From Talaromyces rugulosus (Eukaryota; Ascomycota; Eurotiomycetes; Eurotiales; Trichocomaceae), in contig NC_049563.1 in assembly GCF_013368755.1 (NCBI RefSeq), positions 3,348,001 through 3,412,000 on the forward strand: a stretch of DNA of 64,000 bases, given 5' to 3'. Numbering within the stretch: position 1 is the first letter of the stretch; each line of letters begins with the position of its first letter. The notes beneath the pieces are model-generated. The model saw nothing but the letters and a program-made list of their open reading frames with translations, was not told where the DNA came from and did no database searches. A program made the position numbers and the translations under genes. Shown in pieces: positions 11,668 through 24,072 of the stretch.

Positions 11668-11915
11668 TATATTAGATATTACATGTACTTACGACTCAAT
11701 GTTCAAATGTCATATCAATGATACTTGCCCTTGCATTCGGGCCTACTCATGAATTTCAATGTTATCTCAATAATGATCATGTCATTCAATGTCTCTAAAG
11801 TATGCACAGAAATGCTAAAACCGCTAAACCAACACGATTATGATGATGATAATAATAATAACAACGAATGCATTTTGCGAAAAAAAAAAGTGAGTCTCAG
11901 ACTTTTTTCCTGTTA

Positions 11916-14900
11916 TTACAATTGTATAAGGTCGACTTCAGAAAAGTCGGGCGGACTGCGACTGAATATCGTTCGATTCTTGCTATCCAGGGCTTGATAT
12001 TCATTGCTAATCCAGATATGCTTGCTGAACCGCTGAGTGCAGTAGATCTCATCGTCGCTGACGCCGAGATCATCGCGGGGGATCCAAATCACAGGACGTT
12101 TAGCCCGTAAAGCCTCGTGCTGGAATGCTCGCTGCACCAGTTGGTCGCGTTCGTCTGGTGTCAAATCTTCGAGTTCATCGGAAATGCCGGCGAAAAGGGC
12201 ACGTCCGATCGCTTGTGCGCCGGTGCCAGCAGTCGCTTCGGCGTCTTCGGCTTCAAGGGCTAGCTTTTCGCGCAGATCTTGAATTCCTGGTACGTCGCGT
12301 CCAGCGTTTGTTCCAAAGTATTTGGAGCGACGGACCTGTGATCGATCTGCCCAAGACACTGGTTTGGAGGCGACGCGTTTGCTGACGTTTCCAATGGCGT
12401 CTAGATTCTTGGTCAGGAAATTTTTCGAATTCTTCTGCCCTTCGTTCTCGGCCGTGATTTTTTGTAGCTCAATCTGTCCACTTTCATCTTCGCTACCTCG
12501 CTCATCTAGCTGCTGTTCGTCGTCTTCGTCTTCGTCTTCCTCGCACGCTAGTCCAAGGCGCGTGCGTTGGGCTCGTGCAAACTCTTCGTCTCTGCGGATG
12601 GCATCATCCTCCAATGTAATGGGTAGATAGCGAATGAGTGGGGAAAACGCTTCGTTCAAAAAGTACTGATACCCAATAGTCATGATCAGGACAATGATCA
12701 TGATGATTGCCTGGCCTTGGCAAGCAACAGTGTTCTTGTCGTCTCTCACAAGGAAAAATAGACCAACCAGACACAGCTCCATCACATAGAGTCCAGTAAA
12801 TAGCTGGTTGATGGCTTTGGGAAACAAAAGACCGCCAGTATCAAAGCGGAATTTTGTGACATAGAGCGTGTTGTACCGGTAAACGAACCAGAACAAGCCA
12901 AATGTAATGGAGTTGAATATCACAATCAAGGGAGCGATGACCAAATAAATAAGTCCTAAAAGAGGGTCAGTGAGTCTCAACTGACAATGCAAACCAATCC
13001 AAATATACTTACCGATGGATGCCAGTGTAGTATACACTGGGAAAAATGTACCCCATTTCCTTGTTTCCAAGTTCGTAGTACGAGCCCACTTGTTGCGAGC
13101 GGTGACATCGAACAACGGTCCAAGAATAAACCATTTGACCAAGCTCCAAATTTGAGCCAGAGCTCCAGCGCTGACAGACATGGCTTGAAGGATCATGTAA
13201 GAAAAGAAATAGTTACTAGATTTGGGAATGTTGGTGGCAAGAAGCGAAGGCCAACTAGTGATGTCTGCAACCGTGTCCAGAATCGTCGAGGAACTGGCTG
13301 CAATGGCAACCACAAGAAACACCTGAACAAAGAGGAACGCAAAATAGTAGTTGGAAACGGTCAACTCAATGGACATGCCAGTTTGCAAGCCCTGGGTTTT
13401 CGACAAGAATCGCAAAATGAATGGAAGTATAGCCATCAAGATCGCGAGGAAAAGCGGAGGCAGGACACCTTGAATAGCCGAAAAGAACCACTGAGGCAAC
13501 TTTGATAGCCAAGCTAGCCATGACAAAGATCCCTCCAGGTAAGAGAGTTGAGAGAGAACTCCGGTAAAAGCAACAGGTATAGCCCAGCCAACCACCATAC
13601 CGCAGACGACTATAATGATTCCACCACTTCGCAGATATCGTTCCCACCATCTGATTGACATGTTGTCCCAGATGACATCATCCGGCGAAATTTCTACTAC
13701 TCGAGGAGCCATTTGCTTGGGAACGTGGTGGCTGACAGCTTGGCAAGCCATATGAGCAGCAACCTGGTGGTTGAATTGAATGAAAGCAGAATTCATTAGA
13801 GGGAACCTTTCCGGATGTTGCTGATCAATTTCAATTTCGACGTTTAGTCGTGCAACCTCCTTTCGACAGTAGTCGATGGTGTCGACTTTTTTACCTATCA
13901 AGGGCAAAGACGGCATCCAGGTGAAACCAAACAAGGGCAAGCGCATTGTTTCTCGATCCTTTTGTCGAATGTAGGTTTGCCACACTGGCTTTCCGCATTC
14001 TTGTTCGTAGTCTTCGTTATAAGCAACAGGGTACACGTCGCTTTTAGACTCATTGTCGCTATCAGTCGAACTTCCGTTACTCGAGCTCCGAGAGCGAGAA
14101 GCTATGTGCTCTTCTGACTCTGATAAAGCAGCATTCCTAGCTAAAGGAAGTTGATCAACCTGCGGGTTTCGTTCCGCTCTCAAACTCAACTTTGAAAGAG
14201 ACGACGATCTCCGTCCCCAGCCGGGGCGCTTTGCGGTTTGTTGATTACCAGTGTTGTCTTCACTAAAAGGCTGGTGGTCTGATTTCACAGGTTGCTCTGA
14301 AGCATACTTGGCATAGCCAGGGTCGCTTCCTTGGCTGGACTGAGTAAAAGAATGAGTAAGATCACCACCATCGGCATTATGGCTGTCATTTGAGGCAACA
14401 TGCTGACTCTCTGGCAAGGTGGCGAAGCCAGGAGTATGACCGAGTTGTCCATCAACACCCCCCTCAACCTTTTTGATACCTTTGACGACGGTCTTTCCAA
14501 TAGCATTGGCACCACGACCTACGGTACTAGTGATTCCACCCCCAACGGCAGGGAGTAGCTGCCTTTTCCGTTTCCGATGGGATTTTTTCTTTTCGGATTG
14601 TTGATTTAGCTTCAAAGCCTCTTGAATATTGTGTGCAATTTGGTGAGGGTCACCGGAGCTGATGCCAGCTTCCATCGCCAACTGAGTAGCTCGCTTGTTC
14701 TCTTCTTTTTCTTCAGTATTAGCGACGTCTTTGGGCGTCTTCCCGGCCGTTTTGGCTTCGGCTTTGACTTGTTTTCTGTGGGCCTTTTTACACAGCTTGA
14801 GAAGCTCGGTCTCTGCAGCCTCTAGTAACAAGGCGAGTTTATTTCGTAGCTTGACTTTTTCGTTCAATTCATCAAAATCTCGATTAATCCAGATATTTCG

Positions 14901-15677
14901 TATTCCGCCGGGGAACACGTCGTAGAGTTTTGTCAAGGCCTCTAAAGTCAGCCAGTCCTTTGGGATTGCCGTGACAAGGACTGTAGTAGCGGAGGCTCGC
15001 AGCCTGTGCTGTGGTGAAGTCAAGTACGCCTGTCGAAGGCGGATGTAACCTCGAAGTTCGTCGAAAAAGACTGCACAGACATAGATGATGCTAAGCACTG
15101 CTAATACTAGGTGTGCCCAGTAGCGATTTGTGTGTTCCGGAGTGATATTTCCCCAGGCAAGTTGGTCCAGCCCAGACACGTTCCATCTAGTGTTGTTGGC
15201 ATTGCTCATCAGGTTGTAGTCTTTCCCTCCGACCTTATTCAGCGGAATCAGGATGGGTAGAATGAACAGGCCCAGGGGCACGAAGATCTTCAGAAGCATG
15301 CGGAGATACCGCAGGAAGAAATAAGCATCCAGGCCACATTTCTGAATGAATTCCGAGTTCGACGTGCTGAATACGGCAATAATCCAGCGGAACAGGCCAG
15401 GGGGTGACGGTGCGGTTCGCTCGCGGTCTGGTACGAGGTACGTTCGAGGTTGACTGAAAGGAAATATTAGGTTAGATATCACGATCACGCATGAGGCCCA
15501 TCACACGTACTATATTCGTTTCAATTTCCCCTTAAGGAGCATGAACAAGAGTGTTTCGATAGCAAAGACGATAAGGGCTGTCACCAAGGATGCCACAAAG
15601 GTCTTGAGAGAGATACCCTGGCTCCTGTGGCCAGTGCCATTGCCCTCAAGGGCGTGCCCTAGGTCTCTGATCTCCAT
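11916..15677 (-). CDS. CSC1/TMEM63 (DUF221, Rsn1/Phm7) osmosensitive calcium-permeable cation channel
   Basis: Predicted plasma-membrane channel gated by hyperosmotic or mechanical stress, as known for CSC1/OSCA/TMEM63 proteins. Three exons (15677-15511, 15453-13013, 12955-11916) give 1,215 residues. The first helix is SLKTFVASLVTALIVFAIET, followed by YLVPDRERTAPSP. Two further N-terminal helices precede the large cytoplasmic 10TM_putphosphatase region (TVLVTAIPKDW...). That region carries a long Ser-rich insert (~280-500) with RS-like and acidic runs. The DUF221 core has many helices. The C-terminal Phm7_ext module ends in PVIWIPRDDLGVSDDEI. The second intron (12956-13012) is 57 nt and stop-free, so retention would keep the frame; the spliced form (TLASIGLIYLVIAPL) matches the family. 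Which paralogue of the Rsn1/Phm7 group this is remains open. Confidence 0.9.
12956..13012 (-). other. Stop-free in-frame intron in the CSC1-type channel gene
   Basis: On the minus strand the segment starts GTAAGT, has a CTGAC branch-like site and ends TTTTAG. Its length is 57 nt (3 x 19), and it has no stop in the reading frame. Splicing joins G to LIYLV inside a transmembrane helix, which fits family sequences. Retention would insert 19 residues. Confidence 0.75.
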
Positions 15678-16523
15678 GGCGGTGAAATATTTGTAGATTT
15701 ACTGCGTGTAGACTTTGGCGTGGGCGCAGCTAGGTAGTTATCATCGCAAGTTTTAGGCTGAAAGACATCGCTGGCAAGCAAACAATGACAAAGTAGTAGT
15801 AGTACAAAGAAATCAAGGAAACAGAAGAATTGATGCTGTGGGAGAAAGCGAAGAAAGGGATTCCTCGTCGACTTTAACGATTCCAGTGACGATCCTTGCC
15901 TGTGGAGATAGTCAATGCGGGTCTCCCACAAGACGATTGAGGTCACCACCTGGCGCCTGCGCAAGAAGATACTGCCAACTCAGACTGTGGCTTGAGCAGA
16001 ATGGCAACATTGGGCCATTGGCGCCCAGTCTAGTCGAAAACAGCGCGCTGGTTGTCTATCTTGCACAATCGTGCTGGTTGAAGGCCCACAACCGGGCCTC
16101 CAGTTACACGAAGCTTGGAGGAAAAGTAGGATGACATCAGGGGGCGCTAGGCTAGCGCGAAACGCTCGGCGTATTGGTTAACGCCTGCGACGATCTGCTC
16201 TGTGCGTCGGCGCTGCGTGATTGGGCTGTCTTCGCGCTGTTGTCGTTTTGTCTTTTGCTGGACAAAGATGCATTTCGCGCCTTCATTGGAGGCCCAAATA
16301 TAGAGACGGCGGCAACTGTCAGTGTTTCATAGCTATTTTCGAATTTTACCCAGCTTGTGTCTCGTCTGCAGAGCGGCATCGTCCAATGTTCAAATGGAGA
16401 CGCCATTCCTGGTCTGACCTAATCGTCCAATGGCAGCGGGCCGCCTGCGCCACACTCCACGTGATATGGAGATTAAAAAGACTAGGCCGAAACAGGACTA
16501 GTACGGAATACAGTGGCTAACCC

Positions 16524-16533
16524 GTCACGTGAC
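16524..16533. promoter_or_regulatory. Palindromic E-box GTCACGTGAC
   Basis: A perfect 10-bp palindrome centred on CACGTG, 218 bp before the MCM4 start. It matches the core of Cbf1/CDEI-type and other bHLH sites. The regulator cannot be named from sequence. Confidence 0.4.
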
Positions 16534-16572
16534 TCCTCTCGGACGCGCTCCTGCCGTAACAGGAAGCACTTA

Positions 16573-16586
16573 ACGCGTCGACGCGT
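16573..16586 (+). promoter_or_regulatory. Tandem MluI cell-cycle boxes (MCB, ACGCGT x2)
   Basis: Two ACGCGT hexamers at 16573-16578 and 16581-16586 are separated by two bases, 165-178 bp before the MCM4 start codon. ACGCGT is the binding site of the yeast MBF (Mbp1/Swi6) G1/S regulator, and MCM genes are classic targets. Function here is inferred. Confidence 0.6.
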
Positions 16587-16750
16587 CGCTCGCGCTCCAC
16601 CCGAAATCCCTGAGCGCGATAATAGCTCGAGTGCGGGCTCCGTTTGTTTCTTTCTGTCTGTCTGGATCTTGCACTCGTCCAAATTGTTGCATCCCACGCA
16701 AACAAAACCCATCGTTTCTTTCCACCTAGGAGAACTCGATTCCTTTCTCA

Positions 16751-19700
16751 ATGTCGTCCCCAGCTCGTCGCGGCCGTGGTCGCCCACCACGAGACTCTGC
16801 GGCCACGACTCCTCGTTCGACTCGCTCCCAACAGGTGCCGAGCAGCCCTCAGTCACAAGCAGCTGGATCACAGGCAACTCCTCGTGCATCAAGAAGAATT
16901 AGAGCCGAAGAAGCTGTGCCGTCCTCCTCGCCTTTGATGTTTCCATCTTCCTCCCCGGCGATTGCGAGAAATGAAGCCCAGGAAGGGGCTATGGATCCAA
17001 GCTCCCCCATTGGAGACGGCGACACAACGCCCCGAGGCAACAGAAATGGAATCAGAGGTGTGTTTTCCATTGCTTTATTAATTTATACATGATGAATTAT
17101 ATCAAACTAACCCCGCCAGACTCGTCGCCAATCCGTTACATGTCCAGCTCCAGCCCACCACGAAATGCAAATCGTCAAGACATTCGCTCAGACAACATTC
17201 CCAGCAGCAGCAGTGGTCTTTTTGTTGGCTCGTCTCGCCCTGAGCTCTCAGACTATGCTCGTAATGTCTCGCGCCGTGGAGACATTCATTCCGACGCTTT
17301 TAGTGGTGTGACACCCAACCGGAGGAGAAGGCTCTTCGTTGATGCAAATGGCATGCCTGTCAATGAAAGCGAGCCTCACTCCGATGCCACCTTCTCTAAT
17401 GTCAACCCCGATACTTCAGAGGCCGATGCCCTCGGCGGCAGCTCCACTCGTGTCATCTGGGGTACAAACATTTCGATTCAAGATTCCATGTCTGCGTTCA
17501 AGAATTTCCTGTACAATTATGCCAGGAAATACAGAATGTGGGCTGATGGAGCCACCGAGGATGACACCCGTGATATGGGCGAAGCTGCCGAAGAAAAGGA
17601 GTATATTGCGGTGTTGAACAACATGCGGAAACTAGGTGTTACAGGACTCAACCTTGATGCCAGAAACCTCAAGTCCTATCCCACTACTTTGAAGCTATGG
17701 CATCAACTACATGCATATCCTCAGGAAATCATTCCACTCATGGATCAAACGATCAAAGATGTTATGGTTGAACTTGCTTCGAAGGAAATGGAAAGCTTGA
17801 GGTCCCAAGCCCAAAGGAATCAGCCACGGGCACGCGATAGCTCAGCACCGCCCGTACCAAGCTCAGATGCCATGAGTGAGACTGGACGTAGCCAACCTCA
17901 AGATATCCCTGACTTGGTGGAGGAAGTTGACATCAAGACCTACAAAGTTCTGCCTTTTGGACTGGACAAGTCGACCAACATGCGAGAGTTGGACCCAGCC
18001 GGTAAGATATTATTTTGAAGACAGACATGTACCATATTTCTAACAATCATATACAGACATGGACAAGCTTGTCAGCATCAAAGGTCTGGTCATTCGTACA
18101 ACCCCTGTGATTCCAGATATGAAAGAAGGTAAGCTAACAGAGACACTATACTGGTGGCACTATCTTGCTAACTATAAAACAGCATTTTTCACTTGCCAAA
18201 TATGCAATCACAGTGTTCGAGTCGATATCGATCGTGGAAAAATCCAAGAGCCTACCCTTTGCCCCCGACCTCAGTGCAAGAGTCCCAATTCAATGCAACT
18301 CGTGCACAACCGATGCACCTTTGCCGACAAGCAAGTCATCAAACTCCAGGAGACTCCCGATAATGTTCCAGACGGTCAAACTCCTCATTCCGTTTCGTTA
18401 TGTGCTTACGACGAGCTTGTGGATGTGTGTAAGGCTGGTGACCGTGTTGAGGTTACTGGAATCTTCCGATGCAATCCTGTTCGCATCAACCCTCGGCAGC
18501 GAACCACGAAGACACTCTTCAAAACATATATCGACGTGCTTCACATCCAGAAAGTTGACAAGAAAAAGATGGGCATTGACGTGTCTACGGTCGAGCAGGA
18601 ACTGTCTGAACAGGCAGCAGGGGACCCTGAACAGGTACGCCAGATAAGTGCTGAGGAGCTGCAAAAAATTAGGGAGACCTCGCAGCGGTCCGATGTATAT
18701 GATCTACTGGCTAGATCATTGGCTCCAAGTATCTATGAAATGGACGACATGAAGAAGGGAATCTTGCTTCAGCTTTTCGGCGGCACAAACAAGACCTTCC
18801 AGAAAGGAGGCAATCCACGCTATCGTGGTGACATCAACATTCTGCTTTGCGGTGACCCCTCTACTGCGAAATCTCAAATTCTCCGCTACGTCCACAAAAT
18901 CGCTCCTCGTGGCGTCTACACCAGTGGTAAAGGTTCCTCTGCTGTCGGTTTGACTGCATACGTTACACGCGACCCGGAAACCCGCCAGCTTGTGCTTGAA
19001 TCTGGTGCCCTGGTCCTGTCTGACGGGGGCGTTTGTTGCATTGACGAGTTTGACAAGATGAATGACTCGACTCGATCTGTTCTCCATGAAGTCATGGAAC
19101 AGCAGACGGTCTCGATTGCCAAAGCTGGAATTATCACTACACTGAATGCGCGAACCAGTATTCTGGCCTCTGCCAACCCTATTGGCAGCAGATACAATCC
19201 TAATTTGCCCGTTCCGCAGAACATTGATTTGCCACCGACCTTGCTGTCTCGTTTCGATTTGGTCTACCTCGTCCTTGATCGTGTTGATGAGCAGGAGGAT
19301 CGCCGATTGGCCAAACACTTGGTGGGGATGTACTTGGAAGACGCCCCAGAGAATGCCAGTCGTGAAGAGATTCTGGTAAGTGATTTAGCCACAACCAACA
19401 TGACCTAGTCACAAGTTTACTGACATACTTTTACTAGCCTATCGAGTTTCTGACCTCGTACATCACTTATGCAAAGACCAGTATCCAGCCTGTCCTGACC
19501 CAAGCTGCGGCGACAGCACTTACAGATGCCTACGTTGCCATGCGAAAATTGGGAGATGATATCCGAGCCTCAGATCGCCGGATTACCGCAACGACACGTC
19601 AATTGGAGTCCATGATTCGACTTTCCGAGGCGCATGCACGAATGCGACTCTCCTCGGAGGTGACGGCAGACGATGTCGATGAAGCCGTACGCCTCACCCG

Positions 19701-20025
19701 ATCAGCGCTCAAGCAGGCTGCCACAGACTCCCGTACTGGTCTTATTGACATGGGCCTACTCACCGACGGAACGAGTGCAAGCGAACGCCGTCGTCGGGAG
19801 GACTTGAAGAAGGCTGTTCTTCGCACGGTGGATGAGATGGGCGCTAGAGGTGTTCCTCCTCGGTGGAACGATGTCCTGCGTCGATTGGGCGAAGAAAGCA
19901 CGATGGAAATTGAAAACAACGAATTCCAGAATGCTGTTCGAGCTCTTGAGACAGAGGGTCTTGTCAATACCATTGGTGAAGGTCCGCGACGGTCGATTCG
20001 CCGAGTCGGAGGAGCGATCATGTAA
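16751..20025 (+). CDS. MCM4: MCM4, subunit of the replicative MCM2-7 helicase
   Basis: AAA+ ATPase subunit of the hexameric helicase loaded at replication origins. Five exons (16751-17057, 17120-18001, 18057-18128, 18183-19375, 19438-20025) give 1,013 residues. The first ~210 residues are a disordered Ser/Pro/Arg-rich tail with many SP/TP sites, the part phosphorylated by DDK and CDK in yeast Mcm4. The MCM N-terminal domain begins near [20 protein letters not shown]4 zinc finger is visible (CQIC ... CPRPQC). The ATPase has Walker [10 protein letters not shown], Walker B CIDEFDKM, sensor 1 ([14 protein letters not shown]) and arginine finger [13 protein letters not shown]. The C-terminal winged helix ends the protein. 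The sequence after Walker A and the long N-tail favour MCM4 over other MCMs. MCB boxes upstream suggest G1/S expression. Confidence 0.95.
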
Positions 20026-21358
20026 TGGACTCGTTTTGCTCTATGATGATATAGATATCGGGAAATGAACAACGATTGATATACTTTTCATGTGTTTTTT
20101 ACATTGTGGGCAGAAGACGAGTCGAATGGGGGCTTTGAAAGTTACGAAATTTGTACGAAATACATAATTGAGTTGATTGATTATAGCTGCACATTCCAAC
20201 AGCCAAATAATATTAACATGAAATAATGTAACTAGAGAACAATCGTGATGTCCTCCGTCATTAGCCGCTTTCGTGACATCTCCGGCCGCCACGATTGGCG
20301 GAAATGCTCGATGCAATGCTCCACCCAGATGCAGCTAGCCCTATGCAGCTAGTGTTGCTAGTCTATCCAATCAGGCAGCTTCTTTCATGGCTAGCTCGCG
20401 AATAGTCCCCATCTGCACTAGCCTGTTTTGGTAAAAAGCTCCCCCGGCCCGCAACGTGGATCAGATATGCGCGCTGATTGGCAGCGTGCTAAAAGTCTAG
20501 AGGCAACGGGGTTTGTTACTTAATAATATTATTGTTACTTCGTATTAGCTGGACAGCATTCCTGCGGCAATTGCTTCAATGCTCTTCCTCGTGCTGGGTG
20601 CTGCAAACCCTGTCCAGGCATGGTTTTTGTTGTGCAGTTCATAGATAGCCTGGGTCCAGCTGGCTGTTTCCCTCAGAATACAGATGCATGCCACATAATA
20701 GTGTATCCGTCTCTGAAACCCGTAGTCGTAGTTAGTACGTAGTGACACGTTTTAGTTAGTGGCGATGGTGCGGGGCCTCGGCCAGCCTTGCATTGAGTCT
20801 TGATAGCAGATGGTGCTCCTCCTCTCCATAGTAACGAGAGTCTGCTCGTCCTAGGGATGGGTGCATCCGAAGAACGAGTTCACTTCAATTCCAAGTGCAG
20901 AGCAAAATGAGACCAAATGGCGATTGAAAAGAAGTTTTGAAGAGAAGGCAAAAAAAAAAAAATCAAAAGCTAAATGCGGTTGGTTATAATTAGTATGGTT
21001 TTATCGTCGATGGATCCGGCTGGTGGACCCGCTCGTTAGCACCTTAACTAGGAACCCTCTTTCCCTCCAGCCATCTCTCCCTGCGCCTTGGTTTCCAACG
21101 ACCAGCATTCAATTCATTCTTCTTCTTGCGCTTGTCGTTCAAGAATTTATCCAACAACTCAATCCTCCCATTGTCCGTCTAACTACCGACCTGCAGAGCT
21201 ACTACCGACGGCATCGGGATGCTCCGTTCGGTTAGATAAGGCGACCGAATCAAAAAAGTCGTGACATCACAGCTTTCGGCCCGAATATTCTCCTCAGCAA
21301 TCAATCGGCCTCACTCGGTGACACCGAGAAGGCTGATTGTGCCAATTGATTGCCCACC
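20026..21358. other. Gene-free stretch between MCM4 and VTC4
   Basis: 1,333 bp containing the MCM4 3' UTR and the VTC4 promoter and 5' UTR. I see no conserved coding sequence. There is a short direct repeat ATGCAGCTAG (about 20329-20352) within a GCTAG-rich patch, an A-run near 20950-20961, and a CT-rich tract close to VTC4 that could mark its transcription start. Confidence 0.5.
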
Positions 21359-24072
21359 ATGAGGTAAGGCTTACAGTGTGAAATGGTTGTTCACAGGACC
21401 TGCAAGGGGAAGGAGGAATTGGCCAGAGGTTGTAGCTAATTCGTGTTACACAGGTTCGGCGAACAGCTGCGGTCATCCATGATCAAGGATTACTATTGGC
21501 ACTACATCGCCTATGACGATCTCAAGGATGCCCTAAAGACGCAGCATGTGACGGAGCCGACCCCGGCCAATCCGAAACCAGATCGCCGACCCTGGACCGA
21601 AGAGGATGAAACTCGCTTCGTGTCGTTGTTGGAGGGCGAGCTCGACAAGGTTTTCACATTTCAGCGCCTCAAGAGCGAGGAGATTATCCGCCGCATCGCC
21701 GCCAGTGAGCAGGAGGTGAATGAGGTTGTCGGCCGTCTCGATGTGTCGGCCAGAGACTCCCGCCGCGCCTCCGAGCGACCGGACGACGAGGATTTCCTTC
21801 TGCTCGAGGCCGATTTGAGTGACATTATCGCCGACGTGCACGACCTGGCCAAGTTCACTCAGTTGAACTATACCGGCTTTCAAAAGATTATTAAAAAACA
21901 CGATGTAAGCTTTTGTTCTTCTATCTTGCTGTTGGGGTCCGTCTAACACATGGCAGAAACAAACAAAGTGGTATCTCAAGCCCGTCTTTGCCGCCCGTCT
22001 CAACGCCAAGCCGTTTTTCAAAGATAACTATGATGCTTTTGTTGTCACCCTATCTCGACTCTATGACATCGTCAGGACCAAGGGTAATCCTATTCAAGGT
22101 GACTCCTCTGCCGGAGGCGGCCAGCAAAACTTTGTGCGGCAGACTACCAAGTACTGGGTGCACCGAGATAATATCACCGAGCTGAAGCTAATCATTCTCA
22201 AAGTTTGTTGTCTATTCTCTAACCTGGATACTTATTTTACTAACATTTATTGTAGCACCTTCCTGTGCTGGTTTTTAATCCTAGCAAGGAATTCGAAGAG
22301 AAAGACACGGCCATCTCTTCGATATATTACGACAATCCAGATACATGGGAGCTTTACCAGGGTCGTCTCAAGAAGACCGAGGGCGCCGAGGCCATTCGAC
22401 TGAGATGGTACGGTGGGATGGAGATTGATCAGATTTTCGTCGAGCGAAAAACGCATCGTGAAGACTGGACCGGGGAGAAGTCGGTCAAGGCCCGATTCCC
22501 TATGAAGGAGAAGCACGTAAATGCCTACCTTTCGGGTGATATGACGGTTCAGTCTGTGTTTGAGAAAATGCGAAAGGACGGCAGAAAATCAGAGCAGCAG
22601 ATCTCGGATTGGGAAGCCCTCGCAAAAGAAATTCAATATCGAACGATTACCCGCGGGTTGAAGCCCGTAGTCCGAACTTTTTACCACCGAACCGCCTTTC
22701 AACTTCCTGGGGATGCCCGTGTTCGTATCTCTTTGGATACCGAGCTCAGCATGATTCGAGAAGACAACCTAGACGGCAAGAGACGAGCTGGCGATAACTG
22801 GCGCCGTACGGACATTGGTATTGACTGGCCATTCTCTCAGCTACCCCCGGAAGACATCGACCGGTTTCCTTATGCTGTTCTCGAGGTGAAGCTGCAAACC
22901 CAGGCCGGACAAGAACCGCCACAGTGGATTCGAGAACTCACTGCCAGCCATCTCGTCGAAGCCGTCCCGAAATTTAGCAAATTCATACACGGCTGTGCTA
23001 CTCTTTTCCCTGATAGGATTCACCTGCTGCCCTTCTGGTTCCCACAGATGGATGTCGACATTCGCAAACCGGTCACACGAAACTATGGCATTGGGCGACC
23101 TCCTCAAAGCACGAGCATATCCACGACTGATGATCCAGATGACGATGACGATTCAGACGATGATGGCGGTCGTGAAATGCATACAAACGGTGTTACAGCC
23201 GACCATGGAGTTAACAATGGGGCCGTTGCGAACTATGGGCGCAACGGCATGCTTCCAGGAGCACCCGGGAACGAATTGGACGTTGAGGAACGCATTGGAG
23301 CGGACTTTCTCGCCGGCGATGATGATTACCCACTGTACGATTCTGATGATGAAGATGATTATTCCGAGATCCTGGAGGAAGCACGCCGTGTTGGAGGAAT
23401 TTATTATTACCGAACGGTTCTAGGACACTATCTCAGTCGCACGGGTCATATCACCTGGGAAGTTCTAAAGATGCTGGTGCCCAGACCTCGAGCCACCGTC
23501 ATGCCTGATCAGACAAGCCAAGGGATCGCCGTTTTAGGAAATGGCAGACGCACTGTGACGCGCTTCTCTGCTCCAAAGGGCAAACGTAGGCTCTCCTTTT
23601 TTTTTTCTCTCTGTGTGGCCTTAATATATTTCGTTCGTTACTAACTTGATGAATAGGTATCCACGTTCCCATACGAGTCGAGCCCAAAGTCTACTTTGCC
23701 GCCGAACGCACGTTCCTTTCATGGCTCGAGTTTTCGATTCTGATCGGTTCCATTGCTGCCACGCTCCTCAATTTCGGCAACGACTATGTCACGTTCGCAT
23801 CTGCCTGGGCGTTTACTATCATCGCCGCGCTGTGCTTACTGTACAGCGCTATTCTGTACGTCTGGCGCGTGGACAAGATCCGCAAGCGACGTGACGTCAA
23901 GCGCGTATATCACGAAAAGTTTGGTCCGACGTTTTTGTGTATTGGTTTGATAGTGGCGGTGCTTATCAATTTTATTCTGAGAGCCAAGCATGGCGGGCTC
24001 ACCCCGGATGATAACAGCGCTGTTGTCTGGGGGCAGGAGGATCTTCCGCCTAGTCATGGACTAGAGCTGTGA
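21359..24072 (+). CDS. VTC4: Vacuolar transporter chaperone 4 (VTC4), polyphosphate polymerase
   Basis: Catalytic subunit of the vacuolar VTC complex, which makes polyphosphate from ATP and moves it into the vacuole. Five exons (21359-21363, 21454-21904, 21957-22202, 22256-23585, 23657-24072) give 815 residues. The first coding exon is only ATGAG and is needed to supply MR before [10 protein letters not shown] of the SPX domain (1-~150, inositol-pyrophosphate sensor). In the tunnel domain the known yeast Vtc4 catalytic residues are present in the same spacing: Lys in DKQTKW and TTKYW, two Arg in RLRWYGG, Lys in [10 protein letters not shown] 17 residues after the first of those Arg, Glu in AVLEVKLQ, and both Lys in PKFSKF. 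This separates it from the inactive Vtc2/3 type. An acidic spacer ([11 protein letters not shown]) precedes a C-terminal DUF202 domain with three helices ([15 protein letters not shown]...). Confidence 0.93.

Larger units (their letters stand above)
15678..16750. promoter_or_regulatory. Divergent promoter region, CSC1-type channel / MCM4
   Basis: This 1,073-bp region separates two divergent genes. Near MCM4 it holds two perfect ACGCGT boxes and a palindromic GTCACGTGAC. A second CACGTG lies at 16458-16463. No conserved coding sequence is visible; the open frames here are short and compositionally biased. Confidence 0.6.

Noticed and set aside
18716..19318. 200-codon minus-strand open frame inside MCM4
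   Set aside because: Antisense of the conserved ATPase domain; absence of stops follows from the codon use of MCM4.
20545..20748. 67-codon minus-strand frame in the MCM4-VTC4 gap
   Set aside because: Short, no recognised domain, no neighbouring exon found that would extend it.
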